From Candidatus Sericytochromatia bacterium S15B-MN24 CBMW_12 (GTDB lineage: Bacteria > Cyanobacteriota > Sericytochromatia > S15B-MN24 > UBA4093), in the NCBI GenBank assembly GCA_002083825.1, contig DAZV01000026.1:124001-188000 (forward strand): 64,000 bases of DNA, in the 5' to 3' direction. Position 1 is the stretch's first letter. Each line of letters begins with the position of its first letter. The translations under genes and the position numbers were made by a program. This document shows positions 16,126 to 24,473 of the stretch, piece after piece. The notes below the pieces were generated by a model, which saw only the letters and a list, made by a program, of their open reading frames with translations, had not been told where the DNA came from and searched no databases.

Positions 16126-17322
16126 TCAGGCGAGCGTCGACGCTCCGTCGGCGGCTTCGCAGACCCAGAGCGTGGCCTCCCGGCCCGAGCGTTCCCGGTA
16201 GGCGTTGAGCACGGTATCCCGGAAGGTGGCGAGGGATCCCACTTCGACCAGGTTGACCGTACAGCCTCCGAAGCCAGCCCCGGTCATCCGGGCTCCGAGC
16301 ACTCCGGGCGCCTTCTGGGCTAGGGATGCCAGCAGGTCGAGCTGCGGGATGGAGACGTTGAAGTCGTTCTTGAGGCTTTGATGGGATTGGTTCATGAGCT
16401 TGCCGAAGACGGCGAGGTTGCCTTCTTCGAGCGCTTCGACTCCCCGGATGACCCGCTCGTTCTCCGAGATGACGTGGCGGGCGCGGGCGCGGATGTCGTC
16501 GGGGAGTTCCCGGGCGACGGCGTTGAACTCCAAGGGGGTGACGTCGCGTAGGGCCCGGATCGCGTCGCGTCCCAGAAGCTGTTTGAGGCGTCGGACGGCG
16601 TCCTCGCATTCCGCTCGGCGGGCATTGAACTTGGAGTCGACCAGTCCGCGGCGCATGCCGGAATCGAGGATGGCGATGGCCAACCCTCGTTCTTTCAGGC
16701 GCAGGGGCACCGGACGGGTCTCCAAGCTCCGGCAATCGATGAGCAGCGCGTGATCGCGGCGGCCGAGCGCGGAGATGAGCTGATCCATGATGCCGCAGGC
16801 CACTCCGACGAACTCGTTCTCGGCCCGCTGCCCGAGGAGTGCCAGTTCTTTCGCCGAGCGTCCTAGATCGAAGAGGGCGTTGAGGGCCGTCAGCATGGCG
16901 ACCTCGAAGGCCGCGCTCGAACTCAGGCCGGCTCCTTCGGGAACGTTTCCGGAGATCGCCGCCTCGAAGCCGAGCAGGGGATGCCCCGCGTCGAGCAGGA
17001 CCCTCACCACCCCGCGAACGTAGTTGCCCCAGGTGCTGGCGTCCGAGCCTGGGGGGATGCGAGCGAAGGCGTCGAGATCGAATTCGTCGTGCCGGCGATA
17101 GGTCTCGGAATAGAGCCTGACCAATCGGTCGGTTCTGCGCCGCATGGCGACCCCCACCTCGCGGTCGATGGCCGCCGGAAAGACGAAGCCGTCGTTGTAG
17201 TCGGTATGCTCGCCAATCAGGTTCACGCGGCCAGGCGCCTGGGCTCTGATTTCGGGGGAGCCGAATTCGCGTCGGCAAGCCTCCTGGGCGGCCTCGATCG
17301 GGCGGGGCTTGGGGTGGGGCAT
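16126..17322 (-). CDS. galK: Galactokinase
   Basis: GHMP-family kinase: galactose + ATP gives galactose-1-phosphate, first committed step of the Leloir pathway. It has 398 aa; AAAGGA precedes the ATG at 17322. The galactokinase signature 'GRVNLIGEHTDYNDGF' is at 31-46, the GHMP ATP loop 'PEGAGLSSSAAFE' at 128-140, and the catalytic Asp180 in 'GIMDQ'. The C-terminal GHMP motif 'GARMTGAGFGGCTVNLV' is present. galT lies 2 kb upstream on the same strand with lipoprotein genes between, so the genes are near each other but not in one tight operon. galE is not in the window. Confidence 0.96.
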   Translation of the reverse strand: MPHPKPRPIEAAQEACRREFGSPEIRAQAPGRVNLIGEHTDYNDGFVFPAAIDREVGVAMRRRTDRLVRLYSETYRRHDEFDLDAFARIPPGSDASTWGNYVRGVVRVLLDAGHPLLGFEAAISGNVPEGAGLSSSAAFEVAMLTALNALFDLGRSAKELALLGQRAENEFVGVACGIMDQLISALGRRDHALLIDCRSLETRPVPLRLKERGLAIAILDSGMRRGLVDSKFNARRAECEDAVRRLKQLLGRDAIRALRDVTPLEFNAVARELPDDIRARARHVISENERVIRGVEALEEGNLAVFGKLMNQSHQSLKNDFNVSIPQLDLLASLAQKAPGVLGARMTGAGFGGCTVNLVEVGSLATFRDTVLNAYRERSGREATLWVCEAADGASTLA

Positions 17323-17408
17323 GGGCCATCCTTTCCGCTGACTTCGAGCGCCATGGTAGGCGCCAGCAGGCGGGAAGTCAATTTCGCCGGAGCCCCCCCG
17401 CGCCGCCC

Positions 17409-18164
17409 TCAGGATTGCGGATCGTTACCCGCTTCCGTACCCAAGAGAGATCGCCGCTGGGACAGGCTCAGGCTGCCGTAAAAACCGACCATCGCGTCGA
17501 CCGGCATGGTCTGGTTGGCCTCCTCAAGCGCCTGGCGAACCCCGGTGGTGTCTCCGCTCATCATGAACGTGGCATAGGCCGGTTGCATGCGCTCCTGTTG
17601 CGCCTTCTGGTGAACCTGGAGCGCCGCGTTCATCGTCTTGAACGCTTGTTCTTGGGCCGGCGTGAGGCTCAGCTGCTCGCGCATGGCCTGCAACTGGGTC
17701 TCGGAATCCGCGCTGGTAGCGCTCGCACTGCCCTGTGGTGGCTGGTCGAGCGCCTTGACGAGCATCTGGCGTTGCTGCGGCGTGAGGATTTCCCGAACTT
17801 TCACCATGTCGTCGACGGCCTTCGCGAGGTCGGTTTCGCTCTGCTTCAAGAGGCCTTTCAGGGCCAGGGGGTCGATCTCGCTGGCCAGGAGTTGGCGCTG
17901 GAGTTCATCCGAAGAACCGCTCTGCGAGGATCCTTGCTCGATGGCTTGAAGTTGCTGCTGCTGCTCCGTCGTCAGGTTGAGCCCGGCCATCGGATCGCGG
18001 GGAGCCGTTTCGCTTGCCTGGCTGATTTCAAGGTGGGCCGGCGCGCGTTTCGCCGCCCCTTCGCGAGTGAGGGGGGAACTGGGCGGCGCCGTGCCGCATG
18101 CTGACAAGATTCCGGCGGTCATCACCAGCGCCAGGCCGGAGCGGAACCGAAGCGAGCCATTCAT
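17409..18164 (-). CDS. Lipoprotein with three LTxxQ (Spy/CpxP-like) motifs
   Basis: Lipoprotein of 251 aa, Cys23 in the lipobox LSAC; GGAGGAAG precedes the ATG. The mature protein is helical with three LTxxQ-type motifs, 'LNLTTEQQQQLQAI', 'ILTPQQRQMLVKAL' and 'LSLTPAQEQAFKTM', characteristic of the Spy/CpxP chaperone family, which normally has two. A low-complexity Ser/Gln stretch follows the first. A lipid-anchored periplasmic chaperone or envelope-stress sensor is plausible but inferred. It is transcribed divergently from the Tyr-rich lipoprotein at 18520 and lies 86 nt upstream of galK on the same strand, so cotranscription with galK is possible. Confidence 0.8.
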   Translation of the reverse strand: MNGSLRFRSGLALVMTAGILSACGTAPPSSPLTREGAAKRAPAHLEISQASETAPRDPMAGLNLTTEQQQQLQAIEQGSSQSGSSDELQRQLLASEIDPLALKGLLKQSETDLAKAVDDMVKVREILTPQQRQMLVKALDQPPQGSASATSADSETQLQAMREQLSLTPAQEQAFKTMNAALQVHQKAQQERMQPAYATFMMSGDTTGVRQALEEANQTMPVDAMVGFYGSLSLSQRRSLLGTEAGNDPQS

Positions 18165-18519
18165 CGTGCTTCCTCCTGCAGATCGAGGGGGCGGACTTGA
18201 CGAGTATGGTCCAGGAGTTCGTGAGCAACAACGGGCGCTAGATCGCCCAGCAATCAGCCTGCCGGCCCTGCGCGATTCGGAGTGCGGGCGCGTTCGAGGG
18301 GGATGGCGGCGGCTGCGACGAGCTTCTTTGTCGAACCATCGAGCGGCCTCACGGAATTCTGGAGCGAGCGCATGGAAAAGGCTTGTGGGGAATCGCGCTA
18401 CCCCTTCGTCGTCGCCAACGTTTCGGGCTTTTGATCGTCGTCATGGGTGCTGCGTGCCAGGCTTCCGCGACGCTATAGTCCCAACCTGTAAGCCAATCGC
18501 TTCGCGAAGGGAGGACGGC
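18165..18519. promoter_or_regulatory. Divergent intergenic region, no gene seen
   Basis: The 355 nt between two divergent lipoprotein genes contains no coding-like frame. A TATAGT hexamer near 18473 could be a -10 box for the plus-strand gene, 47 nt before its start, but no matching -35 is present. Confidence 0.25.
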
Positions 18520-18948
18520 ATGATCAGGCACGCGCTGAGAACGGGAATTCTGGGGGTGATGGCGGCCAGCATGGTGGGATGCGGCGCGGCTCCGACGGTG
18601 ACGAACGGCACCGCGGCGGCTCCGCCCGCGGCGGCATCGTCCGACGTGCCGCTGGTGGAAATCCCCATGCAGGCGGCAGAGGTGGACCTCGTGGCACCGC
18701 AGACCATGGGCGCCTATGATACCCAGCAGTGGCGGGGTGGGCGGCGTTTCCGCTTCCGTCGGGTCTTCATCCGCCGCGTTCCTTACTACGTGCCCTACTA
18801 TTATCCGACCCCCTACTCCTCGTACATTCCGTACTACACCCACTACGATCCTTATTACTACTACACGCCGGCGTACGCGACCCCGTACTTCGGCGGTCGC
18901 TCCATCGTCGTGCGCTACGGTCGCCGGCGGGGTGGCAGGCGTCGCTAG
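18520..18948 (+). CDS. Tyrosine-rich small lipoprotein
   Basis: Lipoprotein of 142 aa; GAAGGGAGG precedes the ATG at 18520. The lipobox is MVGC with Cys21. After an Ala/Pro linker and an acidic stretch, the sequence becomes basic ('WRGGRRFRFRRVFIRRVPYY') and then extremely Tyr/Pro-rich ('YVPYYYPTPYSSYIPYYTHY'), with a third of the residues Tyr across about 50 positions, and ends in a poly-Arg tail. Such sequences suggest adhesion, polysaccharide stacking or dityrosine cross-linking on the cell surface; this is inference. No known domain. A conserved hairpin element and a strong terminator follow. Confidence 0.75.
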   Translation: MIRHALRTGILGVMAASMVGCGAAPTVTNGTAAAPPAAASSDVPLVEIPMQAAEVDLVAPQTMGAYDTQQWRGGRRFRFRRVFIRRVPYYVPYYYPTPYSSYIPYYTHYDPYYYYTPAYATPYFGGRSIVVRYGRRRGGRRR

Positions 18949-18957
18949 TCGTTTCGA

Positions 18958-19055
18958 TTAAAGCAAACGTCGTTTCTTCAGGCCAGCGAGGGCTACGACT
19001 CTATCGCATCGGGGCAACGTCACGGCTATCCCTCGCTGCCTTACGAAACAGCCGC
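18958..19055 (-). repeat. Conserved hairpin element, copy A
   Basis: On the minus strand this reads GCGGCTGTTTCGTAAGG, then a 9-bp stem CAGCGAGGG / CCCTCGCTG enclosing about 37 nt, then CCTGAAGAAACGA and a TTTGCTTTAA tail. AGG/CCT and GTTTC/GAAAC continue the pairing outward around a small GTA/GAA internal loop. The flanks and stem are shared with copy B (29592-29694), while the loop interiors differ. The element may be a structured RNA, a REP/MITE-like repeat, or both. Confidence 0.6.
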
Positions 19056-19066
19056 GGGCGCTAGGG

Positions 19067-19101
19067 GCGAAGCCGCTCGCCTGTCTGGCGAGCGGCTTCG
19101 C
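19067..19101. terminator. 15-bp stem terminator between convergent genes
   Basis: Perfect inverted repeat 19067-19081 / 19087-19101, loop TGTCT, 10 nt from the galT stop. It can serve both galT and the plus-strand lipoprotein gene. Confidence 0.75.
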
Positions 19102-19110
19102 GGGGATGGC

Positions 19111-20088
19111 TCAGACCTGGACGGCGATCGCCCGCAGTTCGGCCGCTTTCTCCTCGGGAAGGGTATCGTTGATGAACGTGCCGGCCCCCGATTCGCAGCC
19201 TGCGAGGTACTTGAGCTTCGTGGCCGTGCGATGGGGCGGGTAGAACTCGACGTGGAAGTGGCAGCCGGGATGCTCCTCGCCGTCGGTGGGCTGTTGATGC
19301 ATGACCATCATGTAGGGAAGCGAGAAGCCGAACAAGCCATCGTACTTTCGCATCACGGTCTTGAGCAAGGTCGCGAAGGCCCGCTGTTCAGGCTCCCCGA
19401 ACTCCGCCAACGAGGCGAGATGCCGCCTGGCGTAGAGGTGTACCTCGTAAGGATAGCGCGCGAAGAAGGGGATAAGAGCGACGAAGTGCTCGTTCTCGGC
19501 CACGATCCGACGACCGTCTCTCAATTCTTCCGCCAGAACGTCGCAGTGCAGGCAGCGACCGGTCCTGGCATGATGCTTGGCCTGACTCCGGAGTTCGCGC
19601 TCGATCTTGGGAGGCAGGAAGCTGAAGCCGTAGATCTGCCCGTGGGGGTGGTGAAGCGTCACCCCGATGGCCTCCCCCTTGTTCTCGAAGATGAAGACGT
19701 AGGCGATCTCGGGGCGGGCGCCGAGCTCGACGTAGCGATCCGTCCAGACCCGGACGAGCCGGGTGATCTCGCCGATCGAACGCTCGGCGAGCGTCGTGCC
19801 GTGCTGAGGGGTGTAAAGCACCACCTCGCAGGCCCCCAGGGCAGGCCGGACGGGGTAGAGCTCGCTGCCCGCGACGGCGGGTTCGGGAGGATCGGGGCGA
19901 AACGAGGGAAACTTGTTCTCGAAGACCGCGAACTCGTAGGAGGCGGCGGGAACCTCGGTCGGATAGCCGTCCGGACGGGTCGGACAAATCGGACAGTAGT
20001 CCGCCGGCGGCATGAAGGTCCGGTCCTGGCGGTGGGTCGCCGTCACCACCCATTCCTCGGCGATCGGGTTCCAGCGAAGCTCGGACAT
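19111..20088 (-). CDS. galT: Galactose-1-phosphate uridylyltransferase
   Basis: HIT-superfamily nucleotidyltransferase exchanging galactose-1-phosphate with UDP-glucose. It has 325 aa from the ATG at 20088, which lies 2 nt after the stop of a 51-aa gene whose end supplies GAGG. The frame is open further upstream but that part belongs to the small gene and non-coding sequence. Cys32/Cys35 (CPIC) are the zinc ligands; the active-site 'HPHGQ' (147-151) gives nucleophile His149; the C-terminal half has 'HQQPTDGEEHPGCHFHVEFY'. Works with GalK encoded at 16126. Confidence 0.95.
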   Translation of the reverse strand: MSELRWNPIAEEWVVTATHRQDRTFMPPADYCPICPTRPDGYPTEVPAASYEFAVFENKFPSFRPDPPEPAVAGSELYPVRPALGACEVVLYTPQHGTTLAERSIGEITRLVRVWTDRYVELGARPEIAYVFIFENKGEAIGVTLHHPHGQIYGFSFLPPKIERELRSQAKHHARTGRCLHCDVLAEELRDGRRIVAENEHFVALIPFFARYPYEVHLYARRHLASLAEFGEPEQRAFATLLKTVMRKYDGLFGFSLPYMMVMHQQPTDGEEHPGCHFHVEFYPPHRTATKLKYLAGCESGAGTFINDTLPEEKAAELRAIAVQV

Positions 20089-20090
20089 GG

Positions 20091-20246
20091 CTAGTCCGCC
20101 TCGGAAGCGGGAGGCGCCGAAGCAGCGGGCTCGGCTTTCGCGGAAACGAACCGGTAATAGATCAAGCGGCGACCGTCGTCCTTGATGACGGTCTCCTTTT
20201 GCATGATCGTGGGCTCGTAGGATTCCCCGGATTCCCGAGTGGTCAT
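20091..20246 (-). CDS. 51-aa small protein translationally coupled to galT
   Basis: Short gene not otherwise annotated: ATG at 20246 with GGAGGATG 8 nt upstream, stop TAG at 20091-20093, two nt before the galT ATG. The peptide begins MTTRESGESYEPTIMQKETV, continues 'IKDDGRRLIYYRF' and ends in an Ala/Pro/Ser tail. The composition is soluble, with a beta-hairpin-like centre around the charged 'KDDGRRLIYYRF'. The perfect ribosome site and tight coupling argue that it is translated. Function unknown; it could be a regulator or simply set translation of galT. Confidence 0.7.
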   Translation of the reverse strand: MTTRESGESYEPTIMQKETVIKDDGRRLIYYRFVSAKAEPAASAPPASEAD

Positions 20247-20348
20247 GGCACGCATCCTCCGGGTCCATTCTTCGCCCCCCCAAGGGCCATGTCAAGCGAT
20301 CTGTTTCCCGCCTCGACGCGCGTCCGCGCTCGAGAAGGTTCCCCCGAT

Positions 20349-22745
20349 TCACTCGCGATGCCCCGTGAGGCTCCAGCTCCGGCCATCGCTGCGCAGCGTG
20401 ACGGCGCCCTCCTGATCGGTCCGGTAGACCCGCCCATACGGCCTCAATCGCGCGAGGGTCTCCGGCGCGGGATGGCGAAAGGAGTTCTGCGCCCCCACCG
20501 AGATGACCGAGGCCTGCGGGTTCACCGCGCTCAGGAACGCTTCCCCGCTGCCGTAACGGCTCCCGTGATGCGCCACCTTCAAGACGTTCGCCCGAAGTCG
20601 TTCCGGGTGATCCAGCAGGCCTTTTTCCGCCTCGATTTCCAGATCCCCCGTGAAGAGCATGCGGAAGTTCCCGTAGGTCAGCCTCAGGACGATCGAGTTG
20701 TTGTTGGCGTCGGAGCGGCTCCCGCGATGCGCATGAGCCGGTGGGCCGACAACCTCCAGCGACAGCCCAGGCTCGAGGTCGGCGCGCATGCCTTCCTGGA
20801 CCCTCACCATGGGGACCTGCCGCGAGCGCAAGCCTGCTTGCCAGCGCCGGTAGGCCGGGGAAGACCCCGATTGGCCGGCATCCCAGACCGCCGAGACCGG
20901 CAGGCCCTCGCTGACAGCCGCCAGGCCGCCGACGTGATCGTCATGGGCATGGCTCAGGATCATTCCGGCGAGCTGCTGGCAGCCCTGACGTCGCAGGTAG
21001 GGAAGAATCGTCCGTTCGCCGGCGTCGCCCCCGTCCCAGCAGGGGCCCCCGTCGATCAGGTACCACTGCTGCGCGGGGGTTCGCAGGACGATGGCATCCC
21101 CCTGCCCGATGCCCAGAACGGTGACTTGAAGGTCACGGGGCCGGTCGAGACGATTCCAGGCTCCGTAGGCGAGAACGGGAAGGACCAGCCAGCACAGCGA
21201 GCGTGCCGCTTGGCCGCGAGGGAGGGTTCCTGTCGTTCGTCCCAGGTGAGAGGCGGCGCCGGCAACGCCGAGGTAAGCCACGACGAGCCAGGCGGCGGGG
21301 GGAATGCGAAGAAACTGAGAGGCGAAGGGCAGCGGCAAGGTCAGCTCGACGATGCCGGTGAAGGCCCTGAGAACGAGATAGGCGCCGCTCAGCATGTGAT
21401 GCCCCAGGAGCTCGGAGATCGCTCCGCCCAGCACGGCCAGGAATCCGAGGATGGTCACCGATTCCACCATGAAGCAGGTCACGGCGTTGAGCGGCAGGCT
21501 GTACGGCGATAGCTGGCCGAAGTGAAAGATCTGGAGCGGCAAGACCCAGATTCCCGCTGCCAGCGCCATTGCGAGTGCCTGGGCGATGACCTCGGGCAGC
21601 CGCTTGAAGAGCGGCAGCAAGAGGGGCGAGGTGTGCAGCAGCGCGAAGGTGGCGATCGCGCTGAACTGAAACCCCACGTCGAAGAGCAACTGCGGCCGAT
21701 GCAGCAGCATGCCCGTCACGACGGCCTCCAGGACCAGGTATCGAAGCCAGGGGCGGTCTACCGCCCAGCCGACGATCAGCGCGCAGCCCATCCAGGTGGC
21801 GCGCGTGACCGAGGGAGGCAGACCGGTCATGACGGCGTAGCCCCAGAGCCCCGCGCAGCCGATCAGCGCGCCCCATGCGCGGGGAATCCCGAGCCCCGTG
21901 AGGCTCCCGCGGATCATCCCCCAGAGAAAGAGAATCTGCGCTCCACTCACTGCGAGTACATGGGCCAACCCTAGCGCGCGGAAGGCCTCGGCGGTCTCGG
22001 GATCGATGGGCGAGGCGCCGTCGCCGAAGAGGAGGCTTCCGAGCAGTGCGGCCTCTTCGTCGGGGAGGTTTCGGGAGATCAGGGCGAGAGCCTCGTTCTT
22101 GAATGCGATCGCCCCGCCGATCACGCTGGGAGCCGGCGCCTCCGGCAGCGGGGCGATTCCCCGGGCGTTCATGACGGCGAAGATGCCCTGGCGCGCGAGG
22201 TAATCGCGATAATCGAACTCCCCGGGGTTCTGGGCAACGGGCGGCACCTTCAGGGATCCCCGCAGACGCACGCGCTGCCCGTAGCGCAGTTCGCCGGTTC
22301 CCGGTTCGCCGGTATCCGGTCCACCGGTGTTCACCCTCACCAGGATCGTGCCTGAGCCATGGGACGGAAAGGGCCGGACCAGGCCCTCAACGGCCAGCTC
22401 GAAGCGCAATCCCCGCGCGTTGCGACGCGGATCGCTTCTCACCGTCCCGAGGATCTCGGCGTGACGCAGGGGAGCCCAGTGCACGGGGTCGAGCCTTCCC
22501 GGGGTCGGGGTTCGGCCGAGGGTCCAGAGGCATGCGAGGGGAATGACGGCCATGGCGATCAGCGCCCAGCGAAAGGGCGGTCGAATCTGTTTTCGGCCGA
22601 TCACGACCAGCCCGATGCCTGCGAGGCTGGGGGCGGCCAGCATGAGGACGTGAGGAGAGCCCGCGGTCCGGAGCGCTTCGCTGGTTTCGCCGAGGCCGAT
22701 GCCCAGCACGAGGCCGACGAGGAGGGCGGCGAGGGTTTCGATCAT
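20349..22745 (-). CDS. comEC: ComEC/Rec2 DNA-uptake channel
   Basis: Competence membrane protein of 798 aa that forms the inner-membrane DNA channel. N-terminal membrane segments (about 1-80), an OB-like soluble part with 'RGSLKVPPVAQNPGEFDYRD', the hydrophobic Competence domain (about 230-500, 'GLAHVLAVSGAQILFLWGMI'), and a C-terminal metallo-beta-lactamase domain with 'HAHDDH' at 599-604, 'LFTGDLE' and 'KVAHHGS'. The MBL metal ligands appear complete, as in degradative members. The start is directly after the comEA stop (TAG-ATG), so the two form an operon. Length and order match the family. Confidence 0.95.
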   Translation of the reverse strand: MIETLAALLVGLVLGIGLGETSEALRTAGSPHVLMLAAPSLAGIGLVVIGRKQIRPPFRWALIAMAVIPLACLWTLGRTPTPGRLDPVHWAPLRHAEILGTVRSDPRRNARGLRFELAVEGLVRPFPSHGSGTILVRVNTGGPDTGEPGTGELRYGQRVRLRGSLKVPPVAQNPGEFDYRDYLARQGIFAVMNARGIAPLPEAPAPSVIGGAIAFKNEALALISRNLPDEEAALLGSLLFGDGASPIDPETAEAFRALGLAHVLAVSGAQILFLWGMIRGSLTGLGIPRAWGALIGCAGLWGYAVMTGLPPSVTRATWMGCALIVGWAVDRPWLRYLVLEAVVTGMLLHRPQLLFDVGFQFSAIATFALLHTSPLLLPLFKRLPEVIAQALAMALAAGIWVLPLQIFHFGQLSPYSLPLNAVTCFMVESVTILGFLAVLGGAISELLGHHMLSGAYLVLRAFTGIVELTLPLPFASQFLRIPPAAWLVVAYLGVAGAASHLGRTTGTLPRGQAARSLCWLVLPVLAYGAWNRLDRPRDLQVTVLGIGQGDAIVLRTPAQQWYLIDGGPCWDGGDAGERTILPYLRRQGCQQLAGMILSHAHDDHVGGLAAVSEGLPVSAVWDAGQSGSSPAYRRWQAGLRSRQVPMVRVQEGMRADLEPGLSLEVVGPPAHAHRGSRSDANNNSIVLRLTYGNFRMLFTGDLEIEAEKGLLDHPERLRANVLKVAHHGSRYGSGEAFLSAVNPQASVISVGAQNSFRHPAPETLARLRPYGRVYRTDQEGAVTLRSDGRSWSLTGHRE

Positions 22746-23300
22746 CTAGAGCGAAAGGCGGGGGGCCAGGCGTTCGAAGCGTCGCTCGCCGATTCCGGAG
22801 ACTTCCTTGAGCTCGTCGAGGGTCCGGAAGCGGCCTTTCTGGTTGCGGTAGCGGATGATTTCCTCGGCGAGGGTTCGTCCGATGCCGGGCAGGGCGTCGA
22901 ATTCCTCGATGCTTGCTTTGTTCACGGAGACCTTGTGGTTGACAGTAGGGCTCGATGCGGGGCCTCGCTTTCGCCTGGAACCCCCGCCAATAGAGGCCTG
23001 CGGCTGGGACGCCGCGCGGATCGTGCTGGCGGAAGGTTGGGCGGGGACGTCGAGGCGTTGCCCGTCTTCGAGGATGCTTGCCAGGTTGAGAGCGTCGCGC
23101 GCGGCGCCCTTGGCGACTCCGCCGGCCGCCTGGACGGCGTCGGCTCCGCGGGATCCGACGGGAAGGGTGTAGACGCCCGGCCGTTTCACGTGGCCCGTGA
23201 CGTGGACGCGCAGGGTGGAATCCTGCACCACGACTTGCGCCTGGGCGCTTGCGGGAAAGGCGAAAACGAGGGCGAGGGCGAGAAGGAGCTTTCGGTACAT
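22746..23300 (-). CDS. comEA: ComEA-like DNA-binding protein (SLBB + HhH)
   Basis: Competence DNA receptor. The ATG at 23300 has an AGGAGGTGATC ribosome site that matches the 16S anti-SD throughout; a GTG two codons earlier lies inside that site. It is 184 aa: signal peptide (1-21, ASAQA), an SLBB domain ('VHVTGHVKRPGVYTLPVGSR', 31-90), a basic linker with 'GGSRRKRG', and tandem helix-hairpin-helix motifs at the C-terminus ('FDALPGIGRTLAEEIIRYR' and 'ELKEVSGIGERRFERL'). The signal peptide rather than a membrane anchor suggests a periplasmic form, as in many diderms. It is the first gene of the comEA-comEC operon. Confidence 0.93.
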   Translation of the reverse strand: MYRKLLLALALVFAFPASAQAQVVVQDSTLRVHVTGHVKRPGVYTLPVGSRGADAVQAAGGVAKGAARDALNLASILEDGQRLDVPAQPSASTIRAASQPQASIGGGSRRKRGPASSPTVNHKVSVNKASIEEFDALPGIGRTLAEEIIRYRNQKGRFRTLDELKEVSGIGERRFERLAPRLSL

Positions 23301-23332
23301 GATCACCTCCTGAATGAATATTATTGATAGTA

Positions 23333-23341
23333 ATTATATCA
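23333..23341 (-). promoter_or_regulatory. Extended -10 promoter for comEA-comEC
   Basis: TGATATAAT on the minus strand, a consensus TGnTATAAT extended -10, 33 nt upstream of the comEA start in a sharply AT-rich pocket. No convincing -35, as expected for extended -10 promoters. Confidence 0.5.
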
Positions 23342-23459
23342 TAACAGGAGCAAGGAGGCCTCCCGAGCTTGCCGAGGGGCAATCGGTCGTTCGGGGCCTC
23401 GGTCCGCGATCCGGAGGTGAAAAGCTCGGCTTTCGCGGCCTCGCAAGATTAAGCGCTTG

Positions 23460-23468
23460 TGATAGAAT
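23460..23468 (+). promoter_or_regulatory. Possible extended -10 promoter for ylqD-rimM-trmD
   Basis: TGATAGAAT lies 30 nt before the ATG at 23498. It matches TGnTATAAT with one mismatch. Confidence 0.35.
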
Positions 23469-23497
23469 GGGGAAAATTCGTGATAGGAGAACTAGCC

Positions 23498-23944
23498 ATG
23501 ACCGAAACGCTCAACCTTCGTCGCCAAGCCATCATCAAGGCCCTCGTCACCGACACTTTCAAGCAGCAGGCTTCCGCCGAGTTGCAGGGCGCCCTCCAGC
23601 AGATCGACATGCAGATGCAGCAGCTCGAGTTCCAGGGCAAGCGCGCCATCTCGGATCTCGAAAAGAAGGGCATCTCGCCGGCAGGTCCCGAGCTCACCGC
23701 GCAGCTCAACCAGCTCAAGGCCCAGATCGAGCAGGAGCGTCAGAACCTCTTCTCCGCCAAGAACGACATGATGCAGAAACTCAACATGATCGGCCAGCTC
23801 GAGGCCGGCAGCGAGTTCGTCCAGGGCAACGTCGACAACTTCGTCGACGTCAAGCTCGGCGACAACCTCTATGCCAAGCTCTCCTCGCCCGAGATCATCG
23901 TCAAGGACGGGATCGTCATCGAGATCCGTCAGCCGGAGGCCTAG
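23498..23944 (+). CDS. ylqD: YlqD-family protein
   Basis: Protein of 148 aa from the ATG at 23498, which has AGGAG 8 nt upstream; the longer open frame starting at 23459 has none. It begins 'MTETLNLRRQAIIKALVTDT', continues as a Gln-rich coiled coil ('QQIDMQMQQLEFQGKRAISD') and ends in a small beta domain with 'VDVKLGDNLYAKL'. This architecture and its position directly before rimM and trmD are those of YlqD, found in Bacillus and cyanobacterial-type genomes. Its biochemical role is not established. It overlaps nothing; rimM starts immediately after its stop. Confidence 0.85.
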   Translation: MTETLNLRRQAIIKALVTDTFKQQASAELQGALQQIDMQMQQLEFQGKRAISDLEKKGISPAGPELTAQLNQLKAQIEQERQNLFSAKNDMMQKLNMIGQLEAGSEFVQGNVDNFVDVKLGDNLYAKLSSPEIIVKDGIVIEIRQPEA

Positions 23945-24472
23945 GTGACCGCCGAAGATCGCCCGCTCGCCATCGGGCGGCTGCTGAAGCCCCATGGCGT
24001 TCGCGGCGAGATCAAGGTCGCCGTCATGACCGACGATCCCGCCCGCTTCAAGAAGCTTTCGGAGGTCTCGGTCGAACTGACGAACGGTCAGCTCCTTACC
24101 CTTCAAGTGGAAGGAGCCCGGGTCATCGGCCCGGAGACCGTTCTGGTCAAGTTCAAGGAGTACGGAACCCCCGAACCGCTCCAGGCCCTTCGCGACGCGT
24201 TGATCCTGATCCCGCGCGCGATGGGCGTCCCCCTCAAGCCGGGCGAGGTCTACTTCGCGGACGTGATCGGCCTCAAGGCCATCCTGCAGGAAACCGGCCA
24301 AGAGCTAGGGACGGTGACGTCCATCATCTCGGCGGGTCACGATCTTCTCGAGATCACGCGCCCGGACGGCACGGACTTCCTGATCCCCTGGGTCGACCCC
24401 TTCGTGCCCAAGATCGACGTGGCGGCGGGCCAGATCTTTCTGACTCCTCCTCCGGGGCTCCTGGAGGACTAG
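23945..24472 (+). CDS. rimM: 16S rRNA processing protein RimM
   Basis: 30S ribosome maturation factor of 175 aa, GTG start immediately after the ylqD stop. The N-terminal RimM domain begins '[17 protein letters not shown]' (about 9-25), the hallmark of the family; the C-terminal PRC-barrel carries '[19 protein letters not shown]' and '[14 protein letters not shown]'. It assists assembly of the 30S head around S19. The start of trmD follows 1 nt after its stop, so ylqD-rimM-trmD is one operon. Confidence 0.95.
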   Translation: MTAEDRPLAIGRLLKPHGVRGEIKVAVMTDDPARFKKLSEVSVELTNGQLLTLQVEGARVIGPETVLVKFKEYGTPEPLQALRDALILIPRAMGVPLKPGEVYFADVIGLKAILQETGQELGTVTSIISAGHDLLEITRPDGTDFLIPWVDPFVPKIDVAAGQIFLTPPPGLLED

Positions 24473-24473
24473 C

